A DNA stretch of 64,000 bases, taken from NCBI RefSeq assembly GCF_025215095.1, contig NZ_JALHAP010000080.1, forward strand, positions 62,001 through 126,000. Direction: 5' to 3'. Below the pieces are notes generated by a model. The model had not been told where the DNA came from and searched no databases. It saw only the letters and a list, made by a program, of their open reading frames with translations. Shown piece by piece: positions 9,179 to 19,061 of the stretch; position 1 is the stretch's first letter; each line of letters begins with the position of its first letter. This DNA comes from Dryocola boscaweniae. Lineage in GTDB: Bacteria > Pseudomonadota > Gammaproteobacteria > Enterobacterales > Enterobacteriaceae. Made by a program: the position numbers and the translations under genes.

Positions 9179-9260
9179 TTATTATATTTGCGAGATGTGT
9201 TGTGAAGTTTCAATAGCCACCGGGAGCGGTTGATTAATCATGGTATGTTCAGGGCACGCT

Positions 9261-9330
9261 GGAGGATGGCGCTTGCGCTTATCCACCGTACATTTGTGTA
9301 GGTCGGATAAGCGGCAGCGCCATCCGACAT
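9261..9330. repeat. REP pair on left side of RAYT gene
   Basis: GGATGGCGCTTGCGCTTATC, a short spacer (TACATTTGTGT), then GGTCGGATAAGCGGCAGCGC: two inverted REP units. It is nearly identical, and in the same orientation, to the pair at 9849-9924 on the other side of the transposase gene. Confidence 0.9.
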
Positions 9331-9348
9331 TTTGCAAGGAAGCAGAAC

Positions 9349-9846
9349 ATGCCGAACTATCGCCGTTCTTACGTTCCGGGTGGAACCTGGTTTTTCACCA
9401 TTAACCTTTTCGATCGCTATAGCGATTTACTCACTCGTCATCTCACCGAATTGAGATGGGCTATCCAAAAAGTAAAGCTACGCTACCCCTTTGAGATCGA
9501 CGCATGGGTGATTTTACCCGATCATATGCACTGCATCTGGACGCTTCCGGCAGGGGACAGCAATTATTCCGCCCGCTGGCGGGAAATAAAAAAATCTTTT
9601 ACTAAATCGCTAACTTATGCGACGCGCCCTGTCTGGCAAAAACGCTTTTGGGAGCACTGTATTAGGGAGGAACAGGATTACGCAGCGCGCATGAATTACG
9701 TCTATATCAACCCCCTGAAGCACGGATTAGTCGATAAAGTCAGCGACTGGCCTTTCTCGTCGTTTCATCGGGATGTTAAGCGAGGGCTTTATCCGGCGGA
9801 TTGGGCAGGGGAGTCAGGAGATTTAAATACGGGCGAACGCAGATGA
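9349..9846 (+). CDS. REP-associated tyrosine transposase (RAYT)
   Basis: 165-residue Y1-transposase-fold protein of the RAYT family. The N-terminus (MPNYRRSYVPGGTWFFTINL) is the family hallmark. The metal-binding HUH motif is DHMH (His59, His61) in WVILPDHMHCIWTL, and the catalytic Tyr lies in NYVYINPLKHGLV (Tyr117 or Tyr119). All key residues are intact and AAGGA precedes the start, so it is probably functional. RAYTs nick and join single-stranded REP DNA and are thought to be single-copy domesticated enzymes that spread REPs. This gene is flanked on both sides by REP pairs of the family found throughout the window. Confidence 0.93.
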   Translation: MPNYRRSYVPGGTWFFTINLFDRYSDLLTRHLTELRWAIQKVKLRYPFEIDAWVILPDHMHCIWTLPAGDSNYSARWREIKKSFTKSLTYATRPVWQKRFWEHCIREEQDYAARMNYVYINPLKHGLVDKVSDWPFSSFHRDVKRGLYPADWAGESGDLNTGERR

Positions 9847-9848
9847 TG

Positions 9849-9924
9849 TGGTGGATGGCGCTTGCGCTTATCCACCCTACATTTGTGTTTTGTAGGTCGG
9901 ATAAGCGTTAGCGCCATCCGACAA
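9849..9924. repeat. REP pair on right side of RAYT gene
   Basis: GTGGATGGCGCTTGCGCTTA, spacer ATTTGTGTTTTG, then GGTCGGATAAGCGTTAGCGC. It is a direct repeat of the 9261-9330 element apart from a few spacer bases and unit-end substitutions. Confidence 0.9.
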
Positions 9925-9932
9925 AACCTGAG

Positions 9933-10691
9933 CTAATCCACACAAATTTCCAACCCGTCAAACCCGGCTTCAAAACCCGTCGGAAGAGCATTTTCCATCA
10001 TCCAGCAATCGAACTGGTGGCTGATATGCGTGAGGATTACGCGCGGGCAGCCAATCTGTTGGTTTAACGCCACCACGGTATTTAAATCGCAATGATTGCC
10101 CGGCGTTTCAGGGCGCGGTTCGTGGCTACAATCGATAACAATAATCTGCGGCCTGTTGTTCGCCAGAAACTTCAGCGTTTTTTCCGGTAAACCTGCGGTA
10201 TCGCTCAACCATGCTACCCGGCTGTGCGGCGTTTCGAACAGATAGCCGAAGGTCAGTTTCGAATGATTGAGCGGCAGCGGAGTGACGCGCAGCGCCTGTA
10301 AGGTAAACCAGACAAAGGGCTCAAGCGTGTGGCTGAAATCCAGCATGCCGGGATGCTTAAAGAGGTCGTCGCAGCCCTGTTCATCCGGCGGGCCGTAAAC
10401 GCGAATCTTCTTGCCCACGCCCCAGCGCAAAGGAAACAGGCCCTGTACGTGATCCATATGATAATGCGTCAGTAAAAACTGCTGAAAGTCTTCTGGCTGC
10501 CAGTGGTCCATTAAATCCGCAATGCCCGCGTCCAGCAGCGTCACCGCATCGTTAAACTTCACCACCGCGCTGCAAGGTTTACGGCGATATTGGGGATCGT
10601 TGCGAGCGCGCTTGCAGGCAGCGCAGCGGCAGCCAAAAGCGGGAACTAACTGCGCGCCGCCGGTGCCGCTAAGGGTTAGCTTCAGGCTCAT
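9933..10691 (-). CDS. phnP: Phosphoribosyl 1,2-cyclic phosphate phosphodiesterase
   Basis: 252-residue metallo-beta-lactamase-fold enzyme that opens 5-phosphoribosyl 1,2-cyclic phosphate, the sugar product of the C-P lyase reaction, to ribose 1,5-bisphosphate. The metal site is clear in [16 protein letters not shown] (HxHxDH, near residue 80). The N-terminal [19 protein letters not shown] carries the cysteines of the structural zinc site typical of PhnP. It is the last gene of the phn operon, overlapping phnO by 23 bp. A REP pair immediately downstream (9849-9924) could stabilise the 3' end of the long transcript. Confidence 0.95.
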   Translation of the reverse strand: MSLKLTLSGTGGAQLVPAFGCRCAACKRARNDPQYRRKPCSAVVKFNDAVTLLDAGIADLMDHWQPEDFQQFLLTHYHMDHVQGLFPLRWGVGKKIRVYGPPDEQGCDDLFKHPGMLDFSHTLEPFVWFTLQALRVTPLPLNHSKLTFGYLFETPHSRVAWLSDTAGLPEKTLKFLANNRPQIIVIDCSHEPRPETPGNHCDLNTVVALNQQIGCPRVILTHISHQFDCWMMENALPTGFEAGFDGLEICVD

Positions 10692-11136
10692 TCAGCGCCT
10701 CCACGGGTTTGGTAAAGCGGAAATGGGTCTGCTGATAGCCCTCGCGTTCATAGAAACGATGGGCATCCAGCCGGCCTTTGCCGGTGGACAGCTCCGTTAG
10801 CTCCGCGCCGGCAATGCGCGCCTTGTTTTCTGCCCAGGCCAGCAGCTTGCTTCCTACGCCATATCCGCGCGCCTGCGGCATCACCACCAGCTCCTGAATC
10901 TCGCCAATCCAGTTTGCATGATGAAGATGGAACTGCATATGCAAACCGATCATGCCGACAACCGCGCCGTTAACCAGCGCAAGCTGATAGCATAAGTTGT
11001 GATCTTCAAGATTCGCCGCAAAACCGACGTTAAACGCCTGCCGGTCAAATTCCGCCTGTTTTAGCTCGCAAATCAGAGCATAGACGGTATCGCTATCGGC
11101 AAGCGTGGCGCGACGAAATTCAACGGTATCAGACAT
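10669..11136 (-). CDS. phnO: Aminoalkylphosphonate N-acetyltransferase
   Basis: 155-residue GNAT acetyltransferase. The acetyl-CoA loop [19 protein letters not shown] and the preceding [12 protein letters not shown] match E. coli PhnO closely. It acetylates aminoalkylphosphonates such as aminomethylphosphonate so that C-P lyase can process them or their toxicity is reduced. I start at 11136 ([11 protein letters not shown]), which has AAGGAGCCCCGTC upstream; the longer open frame from 11175 only reads into phnN. The 8-bp overlap with phnN and 23-bp overlap with phnP indicate tight coupling. The protein extends about 10 residues beyond the E. coli C-terminus (ALNEPEANP). Confidence 0.93.
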   Translation of the reverse strand: MSDTVEFRRATLADSDTVYALICELKQAEFDRQAFNVGFAANLEDHNLCYQLALVNGAVVGMIGLHMQFHLHHANWIGEIQELVVMPQARGYGVGSKLLAWAENKARIAGAELTELSTGKGRLDAHRFYEREGYQQTHFRFTKPVEALNEPEANP

Positions 11137-11716
11137 GACGGGGCTCCTTTGGCCGGAAGTGGACGACGTTGGCATTGCGCTGGCCGTTCACCAGACGCAT
11201 AAACGACTCGACAGACTGTAGCAGACTGCCGTCGTTATTGAGTACCAGACAAGGGTCCAAATCCGGGGCTGAGATCGTCGCCCGTTGCAGACGCTGCTCA
11301 ATCTGATTCGGTGTTTCCCGCCCGCGCTGCTCCAGCCGCTGGCGTAATACTTCCGTTGAAACGTGCAGGCAGATGGGCACAAGAGCATTACCGTAGCGCT
11401 CGCGTGCCTGTTTAAGGTGCTGGCGCGAGCCGTTCACCACCACATCAAACCCGGCTTCCAGCCAGATATCCAGCTCCACGCCAATGCCGTAACTTTGATG
11501 ATGCGCCTGCCAGCTCAGGGCGAACAACCCCTGCTGCTGGCGCTGAGCGAACTCCTTTTCGCTCAGGGAGATGTGATTTTCACAGCCTGCATCTGCAGCG
11601 CGCGTAATATAGCGGTGCGCTATCAATAGCTGATTATGTTCCTGCTGGCGCAGCGCCGTCAGCAGGCTGTCTTTCCCGGAGCCGGATGGCCCCATCAACC
11701 AGACCATTTTACTCAT
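11129..11716 (-). CDS. phnN: Ribose 1,5-bisphosphate phosphokinase
   Basis: 195 residues with a P-loop at the very N-terminus ([12 protein letters not shown]) and the overall guanylate-kinase-like fold of PhnN, including LIAHRYITR and the [10 protein letters not shown] segment. It makes PRPP from ribose 1,5-bisphosphate, returning phosphonate phosphorus to nucleotide metabolism. Its ATG overlaps the phnM stop by one base (TGATG). It is the step after PhnP in the same operon. Confidence 0.94.
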   Translation of the reverse strand: MSKMVWLMGPSGSGKDSLLTALRQQEHNQLLIAHRYITRAADAGCENHISLSEKEFAQRQQQGLFALSWQAHHQSYGIGVELDIWLEAGFDVVVNGSRQHLKQARERYGNALVPICLHVSTEVLRQRLEQRGRETPNQIEQRLQRATISAPDLDPCLVLNNDGSLLQSVESFMRLVNGQRNANVVHFRPKEPRHV

Positions 11717-12852
11717 CAGAACACCCTAATTCCCTGACGCCAGACGTGACCGATGTGGACATGGTTGCCATGCTGATGCGCCAGCACCATGTCCGCGCGT
11801 TTGCCCTCCGCCAGCACGCCGCGATCGGCCAGATGCAGCGCTCTGGCAGGGTTACGCGTTACCAGCGCCACGGCCTGCGGCAGCGTAAAGCTGTTGGAAT
11901 CATCGTGCGCCACGCGGAACGCGGCATCCAGCAGGCTCGCCGGGTAATAGTCAGAAGAGAGAATATCCAGCAGACCAACCTGTGCGAGCTGATGCGCCGC
12001 CACGTTCCCGGAATGCGAGCCGCCTCGTACAATGTTCGGCGCGCCCATCAGCACGCTTAAGCCGTGCTTGCGCGAAGCCTGCGCTGCTTCAAGCGTGGTC
12101 GGGAACTCAGCGATTACGCTGCCCAGCTCGTGCGATTCCACAACGTGCGCGGCGGTAGCGTCATCATGGCTGGCGAGGGCGATATTGCGTGCACGGCACT
12201 CGGCGGCAATCGCCAGACGGTTCGGCTGCGACCAGCGTTCTGCAAGCTGTAACTGATCGGCTTCGTAATGGTTCATTTCCGTATCGCTGAGCTGGTATTT
12301 GCCCTGGTAATATTCGCGATACTTAACGAGGTTGGAAAACTGGCGCTGCCCCGGCGAGTGATCCATCAGCGAAACCAGCGATACGCCGCCGCGGTCGATT
12401 AACTGCTGGAACAGCGGCAGCGTGGTGTGATGCGGCAGTTCGCAGCGCAGATGCAGACGGTGCTCGGCGCGATTCACGCCGCGCTGCTGACTATCCATTA
12501 CCGCGTTAATCATCTTTTCTAAGTTTTCCAGCCTGTCGCCGCCGTCGCGCACATCGCCCAGCGCCACCGCATCCAGCACGGTGGTGATGCCGCTTGCAAC
12601 CATCAGCGCGTCATGGCTGCTCATGGCGGAATGGGCTGGCCAGTCAACCTTCGGGCGAGGGGTGAAAAATTTGTCCAGGTTATCCGTATGCAGCTCAATA
12701 AGGCCCGGCAGAAGCCAGCCGCCTTCACCGTCCTGCGCCTGCGGAAGCTGGCTCGGGCTGTCGGCAAAGTTGCGGATCGCGCCGTCGGCCACTTCCAGCG
12801 AACCGTTAACCACTTCGTTTTCCAGCACCAGTTTGACGTTATTGATAATCAT
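11716..12852 (-). CDS. phnM: Alpha-D-ribose 1-methylphosphonate 5-triphosphate diphosphatase
   Basis: 378-residue amidohydrolase-superfamily enzyme that removes pyrophosphate from the triphosphate intermediate made by PhnI/G/H/L. The metal-binding start is [14 protein letters not shown] near residue 52, and later metal ligands are visible in LRCELPHH and [11 protein letters not shown]. Length and sequence match E. coli PhnM (378). It overlaps phnL by 14 bp. Confidence 0.95.
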   Translation of the reverse strand: MIINNVKLVLENEVVNGSLEVADGAIRNFADSPSQLPQAQDGEGGWLLPGLIELHTDNLDKFFTPRPKVDWPAHSAMSSHDALMVASGITTVLDAVALGDVRDGGDRLENLEKMINAVMDSQQRGVNRAEHRLHLRCELPHHTTLPLFQQLIDRGGVSLVSLMDHSPGQRQFSNLVKYREYYQGKYQLSDTEMNHYEADQLQLAERWSQPNRLAIAAECRARNIALASHDDATAAHVVESHELGSVIAEFPTTLEAAQASRKHGLSVLMGAPNIVRGGSHSGNVAAHQLAQVGLLDILSSDYYPASLLDAAFRVAHDDSNSFTLPQAVALVTRNPARALHLADRGVLAEGKRADMVLAHQHGNHVHIGHVWRQGIRVF

Positions 12853-13543
12853 GTTGTGCCTCCAGCGTCGTCATAGTATGCAGGCGATCCGCCACCTGAT
12901 TGCGCACCGTTTCATCGTGGAAAATACCGACGACCGCCGCGCCGCGCGCTTTGGCTTCCTGAATTAAAGCCACCACGGCGGCGCTGTTTTTCGCATCCAG
13001 CGAGGCGGTTGGCTCATCGAGCAGCAAAATCGGGTAATCGACGATAAAGCCGCGGGCGATATTCACGCGCTGCTGCTCGCCGCCGGAAAATGTAGAGGGC
13101 GCAAGGCTCCAGAGCCGTTCCGGCACGTTCAGGCGCGTTAACAAAGCGGAAGCTTTCGCCGCGCATTCCTCACGCGGCACCCCCAAATCCAGCAGCGGCT
13201 GCATCACCACTTCCAGGGCGGAAATGCGTGGGATAACGCGCAAAAACTGGCTCACCCAACCGATGGTCTGGCGACGTACCGCCAGTACGTCACGCGCCGG
13301 AGCCTGGACAATGTCCAGCCATTCGTCGCGATGTTTGACCCAGATGTGGCCTTCATCCGGCAGATAATTGGCGTACAGCGAGCGCAGCAGGGTGGATTTT
13401 CCGCTGCCGGAATGGCCGTGCAGCACCACGCATTCCCCACCTTTAACTTCTAAAGAGGCGTTAGCCAGCACCGGCAGGCGAATGCCGTGCTGATGGTGTA
13501 ACACAAAGGTTTTGCTCAAGTTTTCTACCCGTAAGCGGGACAT
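12839..13543 (-). CDS. phnL: C-P lyase ABC-type subunit PhnL
   Basis: 234 residues with Walker [13 protein letters not shown] near 39, signature [14 protein letters not shown] and Walker [12 protein letters not shown]. It is a soluble ABC ATPase that works with the C-P lyase core rather than as a transporter. The tail reads [16 protein letters not shown] as in PhnL proteins. Unlike most junctions in this operon, it is separated from phnK by 127 bp that hold a REP pair. Confidence 0.93.
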   Translation of the reverse strand: MSRLRVENLSKTFVLHHQHGIRLPVLANASLEVKGGECVVLHGHSGSGKSTLLRSLYANYLPDEGHIWVKHRDEWLDIVQAPARDVLAVRRQTIGWVSQFLRVIPRISALEVVMQPLLDLGVPREECAAKASALLTRLNVPERLWSLAPSTFSGGEQQRVNIARGFIVDYPILLLDEPTASLDAKNSAAVVALIQEAKARGAAVVGIFHDETVRNQVADRLHTMTTLEAQHDYQ

Positions 13544-13570
13544 ATTGATTCCTTGAAATGGTTGCCATAA

Positions 13571-13657
13571 CGTCGGATGGCGGCTTGCGCCTTATCCGAC
13601 CTACAGGTGCGTCGTTCGCAGGTCGGATAGGACGCGTAAGCGTCGCCATCCGACAAA
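13571..13657. repeat. REP pair between phnL and phnK
   Basis: GTCGGATGGCGGCTTGCGCC followed by a facing unit GGTCGGATAGGACGCGTAAG. It lies within the phn operon and fills almost all of the phnK-phnL gap. Confidence 0.85.
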
Positions 13658-13670
13658 AGTCAGTCAAAAA

Positions 13671-14429
13671 TCAGTTCTGCAACACCGATGACACCAGCAG
13701 TTGGGTGTAAGGATGGTGCGGATCGTCCAGCACGCGGTCCGTCAGCCCGCTTTCCACTACCTGACCCTGCTTCATCACCAGCAGGCGGTCGGCCAGCAGG
13801 CGCGCCACGCCCAAATCATGGGTGACAATGACCACCGCCAGATTCAGCTCCCGCACCAGACCGCGCAGCAGGTCGAGCAGGCGCGCCTGAACGGAAACGT
13901 CCAGCCCGCCGGTTGGCTCGTCCATAAATACCAGCTTCGGATGCGTGACCAGATTGCGGGCGATTTGCAGGCGCTGCTGCATGCCGCCGGAAAAGGTCGT
14001 CGGCAAATCGTCGATGCGCGAGGCAGGAATTTCCACCTCTTCAAGCCAGCGCTGGGCCGTGGCGCGAATATCGCCGTAGTGGCGTGCGCCAGTTGCCATT
14101 AAACGCTCGCCGATATTGCCGCCGGCAGAAACGTGGCGGCGCAACCCGTCCATCGCATGTTGATGCACTACGCCCCATTCGGTGCGCAGCAGGCGGCGGC
14201 GTTCGCCTTCGCTCATGCCGTACAGCGAGGCGTCGAGATACATCACTTCGCCTTTCTGCGGCGTAAGGCGGGCGGAGATAGACTTCAGCAGCGTGGTTTT
14301 TCCTGAACCGGATTCGCCGACGATACCGAGCACTTCGCCGGGATAGAGTTCAAAAGACACGTCGCTGAAACCTTTGCCGGGCGCATACAGGTGGGTCAGG
14401 TTATTGACCGAAAGTAACGGTTGATTCAT
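13671..14429 (-). CDS. phnK: C-P lyase ABC-type subunit PhnK
   Basis: 252 residues with Walker A GIVGESGSGKTTLLKSI near 37-53, signature FSGGMQQRLQIARN and Walker B VFMDEPTGGLDVS. PhnK docks on the PhnGHIJ core and couples ATP hydrolysis to the C-P lyase cycle. The start at 14429 (MNQPLLSVNN) overlaps the phnJ stop as ATGA, supporting it over the longer frame from 14459. Confidence 0.95.
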   Translation of the reverse strand: MNQPLLSVNNLTHLYAPGKGFSDVSFELYPGEVLGIVGESGSGKTTLLKSISARLTPQKGEVMYLDASLYGMSEGERRRLLRTEWGVVHQHAMDGLRRHVSAGGNIGERLMATGARHYGDIRATAQRWLEEVEIPASRIDDLPTTFSGGMQQRLQIARNLVTHPKLVFMDEPTGGLDVSVQARLLDLLRGLVRELNLAVVIVTHDLGVARLLADRLLVMKQGQVVESGLTDRVLDDPHHPYTQLLVSSVLQN

Positions 14430-15271
14430 GAGTGCGCGGCCTCGCTGTTCTGGCGGCAAAAATCGGTGTCGGAGCAGACGAACATGCGGCTGCCCGCGTC
14501 GTCGAGCACCACTTCATCAAGGTAGCTGTGACGCGAGCCGCAAATGGCGCAGGGTTCATCCCATTCCTGAACGGTGAATGGATGGTCGTCGAAATCGAGG
14601 CTTTCCACGCGGGTAAACGGCGGCACCGCATAAATGCGCTTCTCGCGTCCGGCGCCGAACAATTGCAGCGCGGGCATCATGTCCATTTTCGGGTTATCGA
14701 ATTTTGGAATGGGCGACGGGTCCATTACATAGCGCTCGTTCACCTTCACCGGGTAGGCATAGGTGGTGGCGATGTGGCCGAAACGGGCGATATCTTCGTA
14801 CAGCTTCACCTGCATCACGCCGTATTCTTCCAGCGCGTGCATGGTGCGGGTTTCCGTTTCGCGCGGTTCGATAAAGCGCAGCGGTTCGGGGATCGGCACC
14901 TGATAAATCAGGATCTGATCTTCGGTAAGCGGCGTTTCCGGGATGCGGTGGCGCGTCTGGATAAGCGTTGCGTCTTCCGTACGCTCGGTAGTATTCACGC
15001 CGGTTACGCGTTTGAAGAAGTTGCGAATCGAGACGGCGTTGGTGGTGTCGTCAGCGCCCTGGTCGATGACTTTCAGCACGTCGGCTTCGCCAATCACGCT
15101 TGCGGTAATCTGGATGCCTCCCGTTCCCCAGCCATAGGGCATAGGCATTTCACGCCCGGCAAACGGCACCTGGTAGCCGGGGATCGCCACGGCTTTGAGG
15201 ATGGCGCGGCGCAGAGTGCGTTTGGTTTGTTCATCCAGATAAGCGAAGTTATAGCCGCTCAGGTTAGCCAT
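14426..15271 (-). CDS. phnJ: C-P lyase radical SAM subunit
   Basis: 281 residues. PhnJ cleaves the carbon-phosphorus bond of ribose 1-methylphosphonate 5-phosphate using an iron-sulfur cluster, S-adenosylmethionine and a thiyl radical. The four essential cysteines are all present: Cys241 and Cys244 (CAIC), Cys266 and Cys272 (FVCSDTDFC), the same spacing as in E. coli, so the protein should be active. It overlaps phnI by 8 bp and phnK by 4 bp. Confidence 0.97.
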   Translation of the reverse strand: MANLSGYNFAYLDEQTKRTLRRAILKAVAIPGYQVPFAGREMPMPYGWGTGGIQITASVIGEADVLKVIDQGADDTTNAVSIRNFFKRVTGVNTTERTEDATLIQTRHRIPETPLTEDQILIYQVPIPEPLRFIEPRETETRTMHALEEYGVMQVKLYEDIARFGHIATTYAYPVKVNERYVMDPSPIPKFDNPKMDMMPALQLFGAGREKRIYAVPPFTRVESLDFDDHPFTVQEWDEPCAICGSRHSYLDEVVLDDAGSRMFVCSDTDFCRQNSEAAHS

Positions 15272-16334
15272 TTGCGCGCTCCTTTATCAGGCGGTTAAGC
15301 AGTTCCAGTTCTGCCTGGAAATCCACGTAATGCGGCAGTTTGAGGTGCGAGACGAATCCTGCGGCCTCAACGTTATCCGCGTGCGACAGCACAAACTCTT
15401 CGTCCTGCGCCGGGCCCGCTACGGTTTCGTCGTAATCCGGCGCCTGTAAGGCTCGATCGACCAGCGCCATCGCCATCGCTTTGCGTTCGCTCATGCCGAA
15501 CACCAGCCCGTAACCACGAGTAAAGTGCGGTGGCTCGTCTTCCGGCGCCACAAAGCCGTTAACCATTTCGCACTCCGTCATCAGCAGTTCGCCGACGTTT
15601 ACCGCAAAACCCAGCTCTTCCGGCGTGATTTCAATATCAACGTAGCCGCTGCGAATTTCCCCGGCGAACGGGTGATTGCGCCCGTAACCGCGCTGGGTGG
15701 AGTAGGCGAGGGCAAGTAAATAGCCTTCGTCGCCGCGCACCAGTTGCTGTAAGCGGGAGGAGCGAGAGCACGGATAAACCGGCGGCTGGCGAGTAATATC
15801 GTCCGGCTGTTCGCCGTTGTCTTCTTCCGCTTTGGCAAGATCCTGCTTCGCTAACAGGCTGAACACGTGCGGCGCGGGTTCGGCAATATCGTCGCTGGTT
15901 TTCAGGGCCGGAGCCTCGCCGTTCGCCAGTAAAGCGAAATCCAACAGGCGATGGGTGTAATCGTAAGTCGGGCCGAGCATTTGCCCGCCGGGAACGTCTT
16001 TGTACGTTGCGGAGATACGGCGTTCCAGGCGCATTTTCGCGGTATCTATCGGTTCGCTTACCGCCAGGCGAGGCAGGGTTGTGCGGTAGGCGCGCAGCAG
16101 GAAGATGGCTTCCACGATGTCGCCGCTGGCCTGTTTGATGGCAAGCGCCGCCAGTTCGCGGTCGGCGATTCCGCCTTCGGTCATGACGCGGTCTACCGCC
16201 AGGCCAAGCTGCTGTTCAATTTGGGCGACGCTCAGTTCGCAATGCGCTGGATCGCCACGGCGATTGTGTTCCTGTAGAGCATGGGCGGCGGCAATCGCCT
16301 TCTCGCCCCCTTTCACGGCGACATACATCAGCAT
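15264..16334 (-). CDS. phnI: C-P lyase core subunit / nucleosidase PhnI
   Basis: 356 residues, matching E. coli PhnI (354). PhnI exchanges the adenine of ATP for a phosphonate to give ribose 1-methylphosphonate 5-triphosphate, and it forms the core complex with PhnG, PhnH and PhnJ. Recognisable stretches are [18 protein letters not shown] at the N-terminus, [22 protein letters not shown] sequence near 120 and [19 protein letters not shown] in the middle. It overlaps phnH and phnJ by 7 and 8 bp. Confidence 0.96.
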   Translation of the reverse strand: MLMYVAVKGGEKAIAAAHALQEHNRRGDPAHCELSVAQIEQQLGLAVDRVMTEGGIADRELAALAIKQASGDIVEAIFLLRAYRTTLPRLAVSEPIDTAKMRLERRISATYKDVPGGQMLGPTYDYTHRLLDFALLANGEAPALKTSDDIAEPAPHVFSLLAKQDLAKAEEDNGEQPDDITRQPPVYPCSRSSRLQQLVRGDEGYLLALAYSTQRGYGRNHPFAGEIRSGYVDIEITPEELGFAVNVGELLMTECEMVNGFVAPEDEPPHFTRGYGLVFGMSERKAMAMALVDRALQAPDYDETVAGPAQDEEFVLSHADNVEAAGFVSHLKLPHYVDFQAELELLNRLIKERANG

Positions 16335-16912
16335 ACCTCCACGTGAGTTGTGCGCGGGATTGCCAGCAGGCGCTCGCCGCAGGTAAGGATTAAATCAATG
16401 CCCAACGGGAATGGGTGCGGACGTTCGGTCAGCTCGTGAATCACGCAGTCCGGCAACTGCGGGGCTATCATGCGTTCTTCACGGATGCCCGCGCCGGTCA
16501 GGCGGAGCATGCGCCCGCCGCTCAGGCTCGGCACCTGCAAAATCAGCGTGGCGCTGGTGTCCGGCGCAACGTCGGTTCCCTGTGCCAGGGCATTAAGCTG
16601 GGCGCCTGAAATCGTTTCGCAGGCGACGGCGAACTGGGCCTGTTCTGGCGTCGTGGAAATCGGCGCATTGGCATGAAAACGCACGTTTTGCGCGGTGGTT
16701 TCGTTAATCAGCGCTTCGCTTATCCATACCGGGGTGTCGTTGTCGGCAAGCGTCAGCAACACGCTGGTAGAGGCGATATTCAGCGGCGCCCAGCCCTGCT
16801 GGAGCGAATGCAGCGCGACGATAACGCCCGGCTCGCTCATCGCTTTAAGCAGGCGGCGAAAGCTCTGTTGGGCATCCTGCACGGGCAGGGTAAAAGCGGT
16901 CATCAGGGTCAT
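16328..16912 (-). CDS. phnH: C-P lyase core subunit PhnH
   Basis: 194 residues, the usual PhnH length. The N-terminus [20 protein letters not shown] and the C-terminal [20 protein letters not shown] are typical. PhnH has a PLP-transferase-like fold without PLP and is a structural or accessory subunit of the core complex. It overlaps phnG by 4 bp (ATGA). Confidence 0.95.
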   Translation of the reverse strand: MTLMTAFTLPVQDAQQSFRRLLKAMSEPGVIVALHSLQQGWAPLNIASTSVLLTLADNDTPVWISEALINETTAQNVRFHANAPISTTPEQAQFAVACETISGAQLNALAQGTDVAPDTSATLILQVPSLSGGRMLRLTGAGIREERMIAPQLPDCVIHELTERPHPFPLGIDLILTCGERLLAIPRTTHVEVC

Positions 16913-17370
16913 GCGTTATCTCCGCGAACCAGAGTAAAGAAGTCGACGCGGCTGCTGTTTACCTCAGCGCGGCGTTTGGCCAGACGCTGTTCCCGGTTTG
17001 CAGCCAGCGGGGCAATTAAGGTTTCTTGTAAAGTCTGAAAATAAGCGTTGTCCTGCATCAGCGCGTCGATAACCGCGCAGCGCTCGGCGTGGGCTTTATC
17101 GCGCCCTAATAAGTAGCTGTAGCCATAAATTCCGTTATCGAGCTGTACCACGGCGCGGGTTAGCGTGGCATCGCCCGCAAAAAAGCGTTGGCCGGTTGCG
17201 CCCATACGCGCCTGGATCTGCACCAGGCCTGTTTCCGGCTGGCGGATGACCTGATAATTCGGGCTGATTTTCAGCGCTTCCCAGCGGCTTGCCAGTTCTT
17301 GCGCCACGCTGTGGGCGAGCACGGCCATCCAGTTCTGGCGCTGTGCGATATTCATTTGCGGTGCGTCCAT
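16909..17370 (-). CDS. phnG: C-P lyase core subunit PhnG
   Basis: 153 residues, matching E. coli PhnG (150) with [11 protein letters not shown] at the start and the conserved [40 protein letters not shown] and [12 protein letters not shown]. The start at 17370 follows the phnF stop directly, with GGAG seven bases upstream; a second ATG five codons in is possible. It forms a heterodimer with PhnI in the core complex. Confidence 0.94.
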   Translation of the reverse strand: MDAPQMNIAQRQNWMAVLAHSVAQELASRWEALKISPNYQVIRQPETGLVQIQARMGATGQRFFAGDATLTRAVVQLDNGIYGYSYLLGRDKAHAERCAVIDALMQDNAYFQTLQETLIAPLAANREQRLAKRRAEVNSSRVDFFTLVRGDNA

Positions 17371-18096
17371 TTAGTGCTCCATGGTGAATTCGATCATGTC
17401 GGCGCGGGTCAGGCTGACGGAATATTCCGCCGGGTTTGCCTCGCCTTCACGATGGTTAAGGGTGCGCACGCACAGCAGCGGCGCCATGTTTGGGATCTCC
17501 AGCAGGCGGCTTTCTTTGGCCTGCGCGCGGCGGGCGCTGATGCGGGTTTGCGTACGTTTGAGATGAATATTTAGCTGCCCCTGAAGCACGTCATGCAGCG
17601 AGCCGCTGTGAAACTGTTGCAGTGCGGGCCACCAGGACAGGTCGGCGAAGTAGTGGTCGATAAGACATACCGCGATACCGTTCACGCGGCGCAGGGTGCG
17701 CAGATGGATAATGTCTTCTCCTTCGGCTACGCCCAGCGCGTCAGCTACGTGGCTGGAGGCCGGGCGCAGCACCGCAAGCAAACGCTCGCTGGTGGGATGG
17801 CTGCCCTGGTCGAGTAGATTCTGACTAAAACGAGCCTGGGCGTTGAGCGGATAGTCGAACGGACGCATCAGCACCAGCACGCCCACGCCCTGACGGCGCT
17901 GTACCCAGCCTTTTTCGACGAGCTGGTCGATGGCGCGGCGTAGCGTGTGACGGTTGACCTCAAAGCGTGCCGCAAGCTGACTTTCGGCTGGCAGGTAGTC
18001 GCCGCAGCGGTAGTTTTTGCGCAGCTCCTGCTCAAGCAGGGCGGCTATCTGCTGGTAGCGTGTTGGATAACTGGTCGGATGTCTGGATAAGTGCAT
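17371..18096 (-). CDS. phnF: GntR-family phosphonate operon regulator PhnF
   Basis: 241 residues: an N-terminal winged helix (YRCGDYLPAESQLAARFEVNRHTLRRAIDQLVEKGWVQRR pattern, residues about 31-70) and a C-terminal UTRA ligand-binding domain (residues 100-235). It is a GntR/HutC-class repressor encoded inside the operon it is thought to control, as in E. coli. A REP unit separates it from phnE. Confidence 0.94.
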   Translation of the reverse strand: MHLSRHPTSYPTRYQQIAALLEQELRKNYRCGDYLPAESQLAARFEVNRHTLRRAIDQLVEKGWVQRRQGVGVLVLMRPFDYPLNAQARFSQNLLDQGSHPTSERLLAVLRPASSHVADALGVAEGEDIIHLRTLRRVNGIAVCLIDHYFADLSWWPALQQFHSGSLHDVLQGQLNIHLKRTQTRISARRAQAKESRLLEIPNMAPLLCVRTLNHREGEANPAEYSVSLTRADMIEFTMEH

Positions 18097-18120
18097 TTCA
18101 GTCGATCCTCAGGATAGCTT

Positions 18121-18153
18121 TTGTCGGGTGGCGCTACGCTTACCCGACCTACG
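18121..18153. repeat. Single REP unit between phnF and phnE
   Basis: GTCGGGTGGCGCTACGCTTA...CCCGACCTACGG: one unit of the G-variant (GGGTGGCG) of the repeat. Confidence 0.8.
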
Positions 18154-18177
18154 GATGAGCTTTGCCATCGTTATCAC

Positions 18178-18960
18178 CTAGATAAAGTGCTTACGCAGTC
18201 GTTGCGACAGGAAATCCAGCAGGCTGACGGTGATGATGATGACAATCATCAGCGCGCAGGTTTGCTGGAACTGGAATCCACGGATAGCTTCCCAGAGCGT
18301 GACGCCGATTCCGCCCGCGCCCACCATGCCCACTACCGTTGCCGAACGGACGTTTGATTCAAAGCGGTAGAGCGAATAGGAGATAAGCAGCGGCATTACC
18401 TGCGGGAGCACGCCGTAGAGAATTTCTTCAATCTTGTTGGCGCCGGTGGCGCGAATACCTTCTACCGGGCCGGGTTCAATGGCTTCAACCGCTTCGGAAA
18501 GCAGCTTGGAGAGCACGCCGGTCGTATGAATAAACAGCGCCAGCACGCCTGCAAAAGGCCCAAGACCAACGGCGACCACGAACAGCATCGCAAACACCAT
18601 TTCGTTGATGGCGCGGCAGGCGTCCATTAAGCGGCGCATCGGCTGGTAAACCCACCAGGGCACAAGGTTGTCGGCGCACATCAGGCCGCAGGGAATGGAG
18701 AGAATGATGGACAGCGCGGTACCCCAGACGGCGATTTGCAGCGTGACGCCCATTTCGCTTAAGTAAACCTGCCACTGGCTGAAATCCGGCGGGAAGAAAT
18801 CGGCGGCGAAGGTCGCCATATTGCCCGCGTCGCGGAACAGGGTGAGCGGCGCCATTTCCGCGCCCTGCCAGGAGGCTATCAGCACCGCCAGCAAAACAGC
18901 CCAGCTCACCAGCGAGAACCAGCTACGCTTCGGGACGCTTACCTGTATCGTTTGTTGCAT
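18178..18960 (-). CDS. phnE: Phosphonate ABC transporter permease
   Basis: 260 residues, about six membrane segments (for example [14 protein letters not shown] near 18), and the EAA-type loop [22 protein letters not shown] near 165. The gene is uninterrupted. E. coli K-12 carries an 8-bp duplication here that makes its phn operon cryptic, and there is no sign of that in this sequence, so this strain should be able to import phosphonates. It is paired with phnC (ATPase) and phnD (binding protein). Confidence 0.96.
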   Translation of the reverse strand: MQQTIQVSVPKRSWFSLVSWAVLLAVLIASWQGAEMAPLTLFRDAGNMATFAADFFPPDFSQWQVYLSEMGVTLQIAVWGTALSIILSIPCGLMCADNLVPWWVYQPMRRLMDACRAINEMVFAMLFVVAVGLGPFAGVLALFIHTTGVLSKLLSEAVEAIEPGPVEGIRATGANKIEEILYGVLPQVMPLLISYSLYRFESNVRSATVVGMVGAGGIGVTLWEAIRGFQFQQTCALMIVIIITVSLLDFLSQRLRKHFI

Positions 18961-18982
18961 GGATTGCTCCGTTTATTGGTTC

Positions 18983-19056
18983 TGGCGGATGGCGCTATCG
19001 CTTATCCGCCCTACGATATCGGGCCGTAGGGTGGATAAGCGCAGCGTCATCCACCG
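18983..19056. repeat. REP pair between phnE and phnD
   Basis: TGGCGGATGGCGCTATCGCT then GTAGGGTGGATAAGCGCAGC: two facing units filling the phnE-phnD gap. Confidence 0.85.
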
Positions 19057-19061
19057 AAGAA

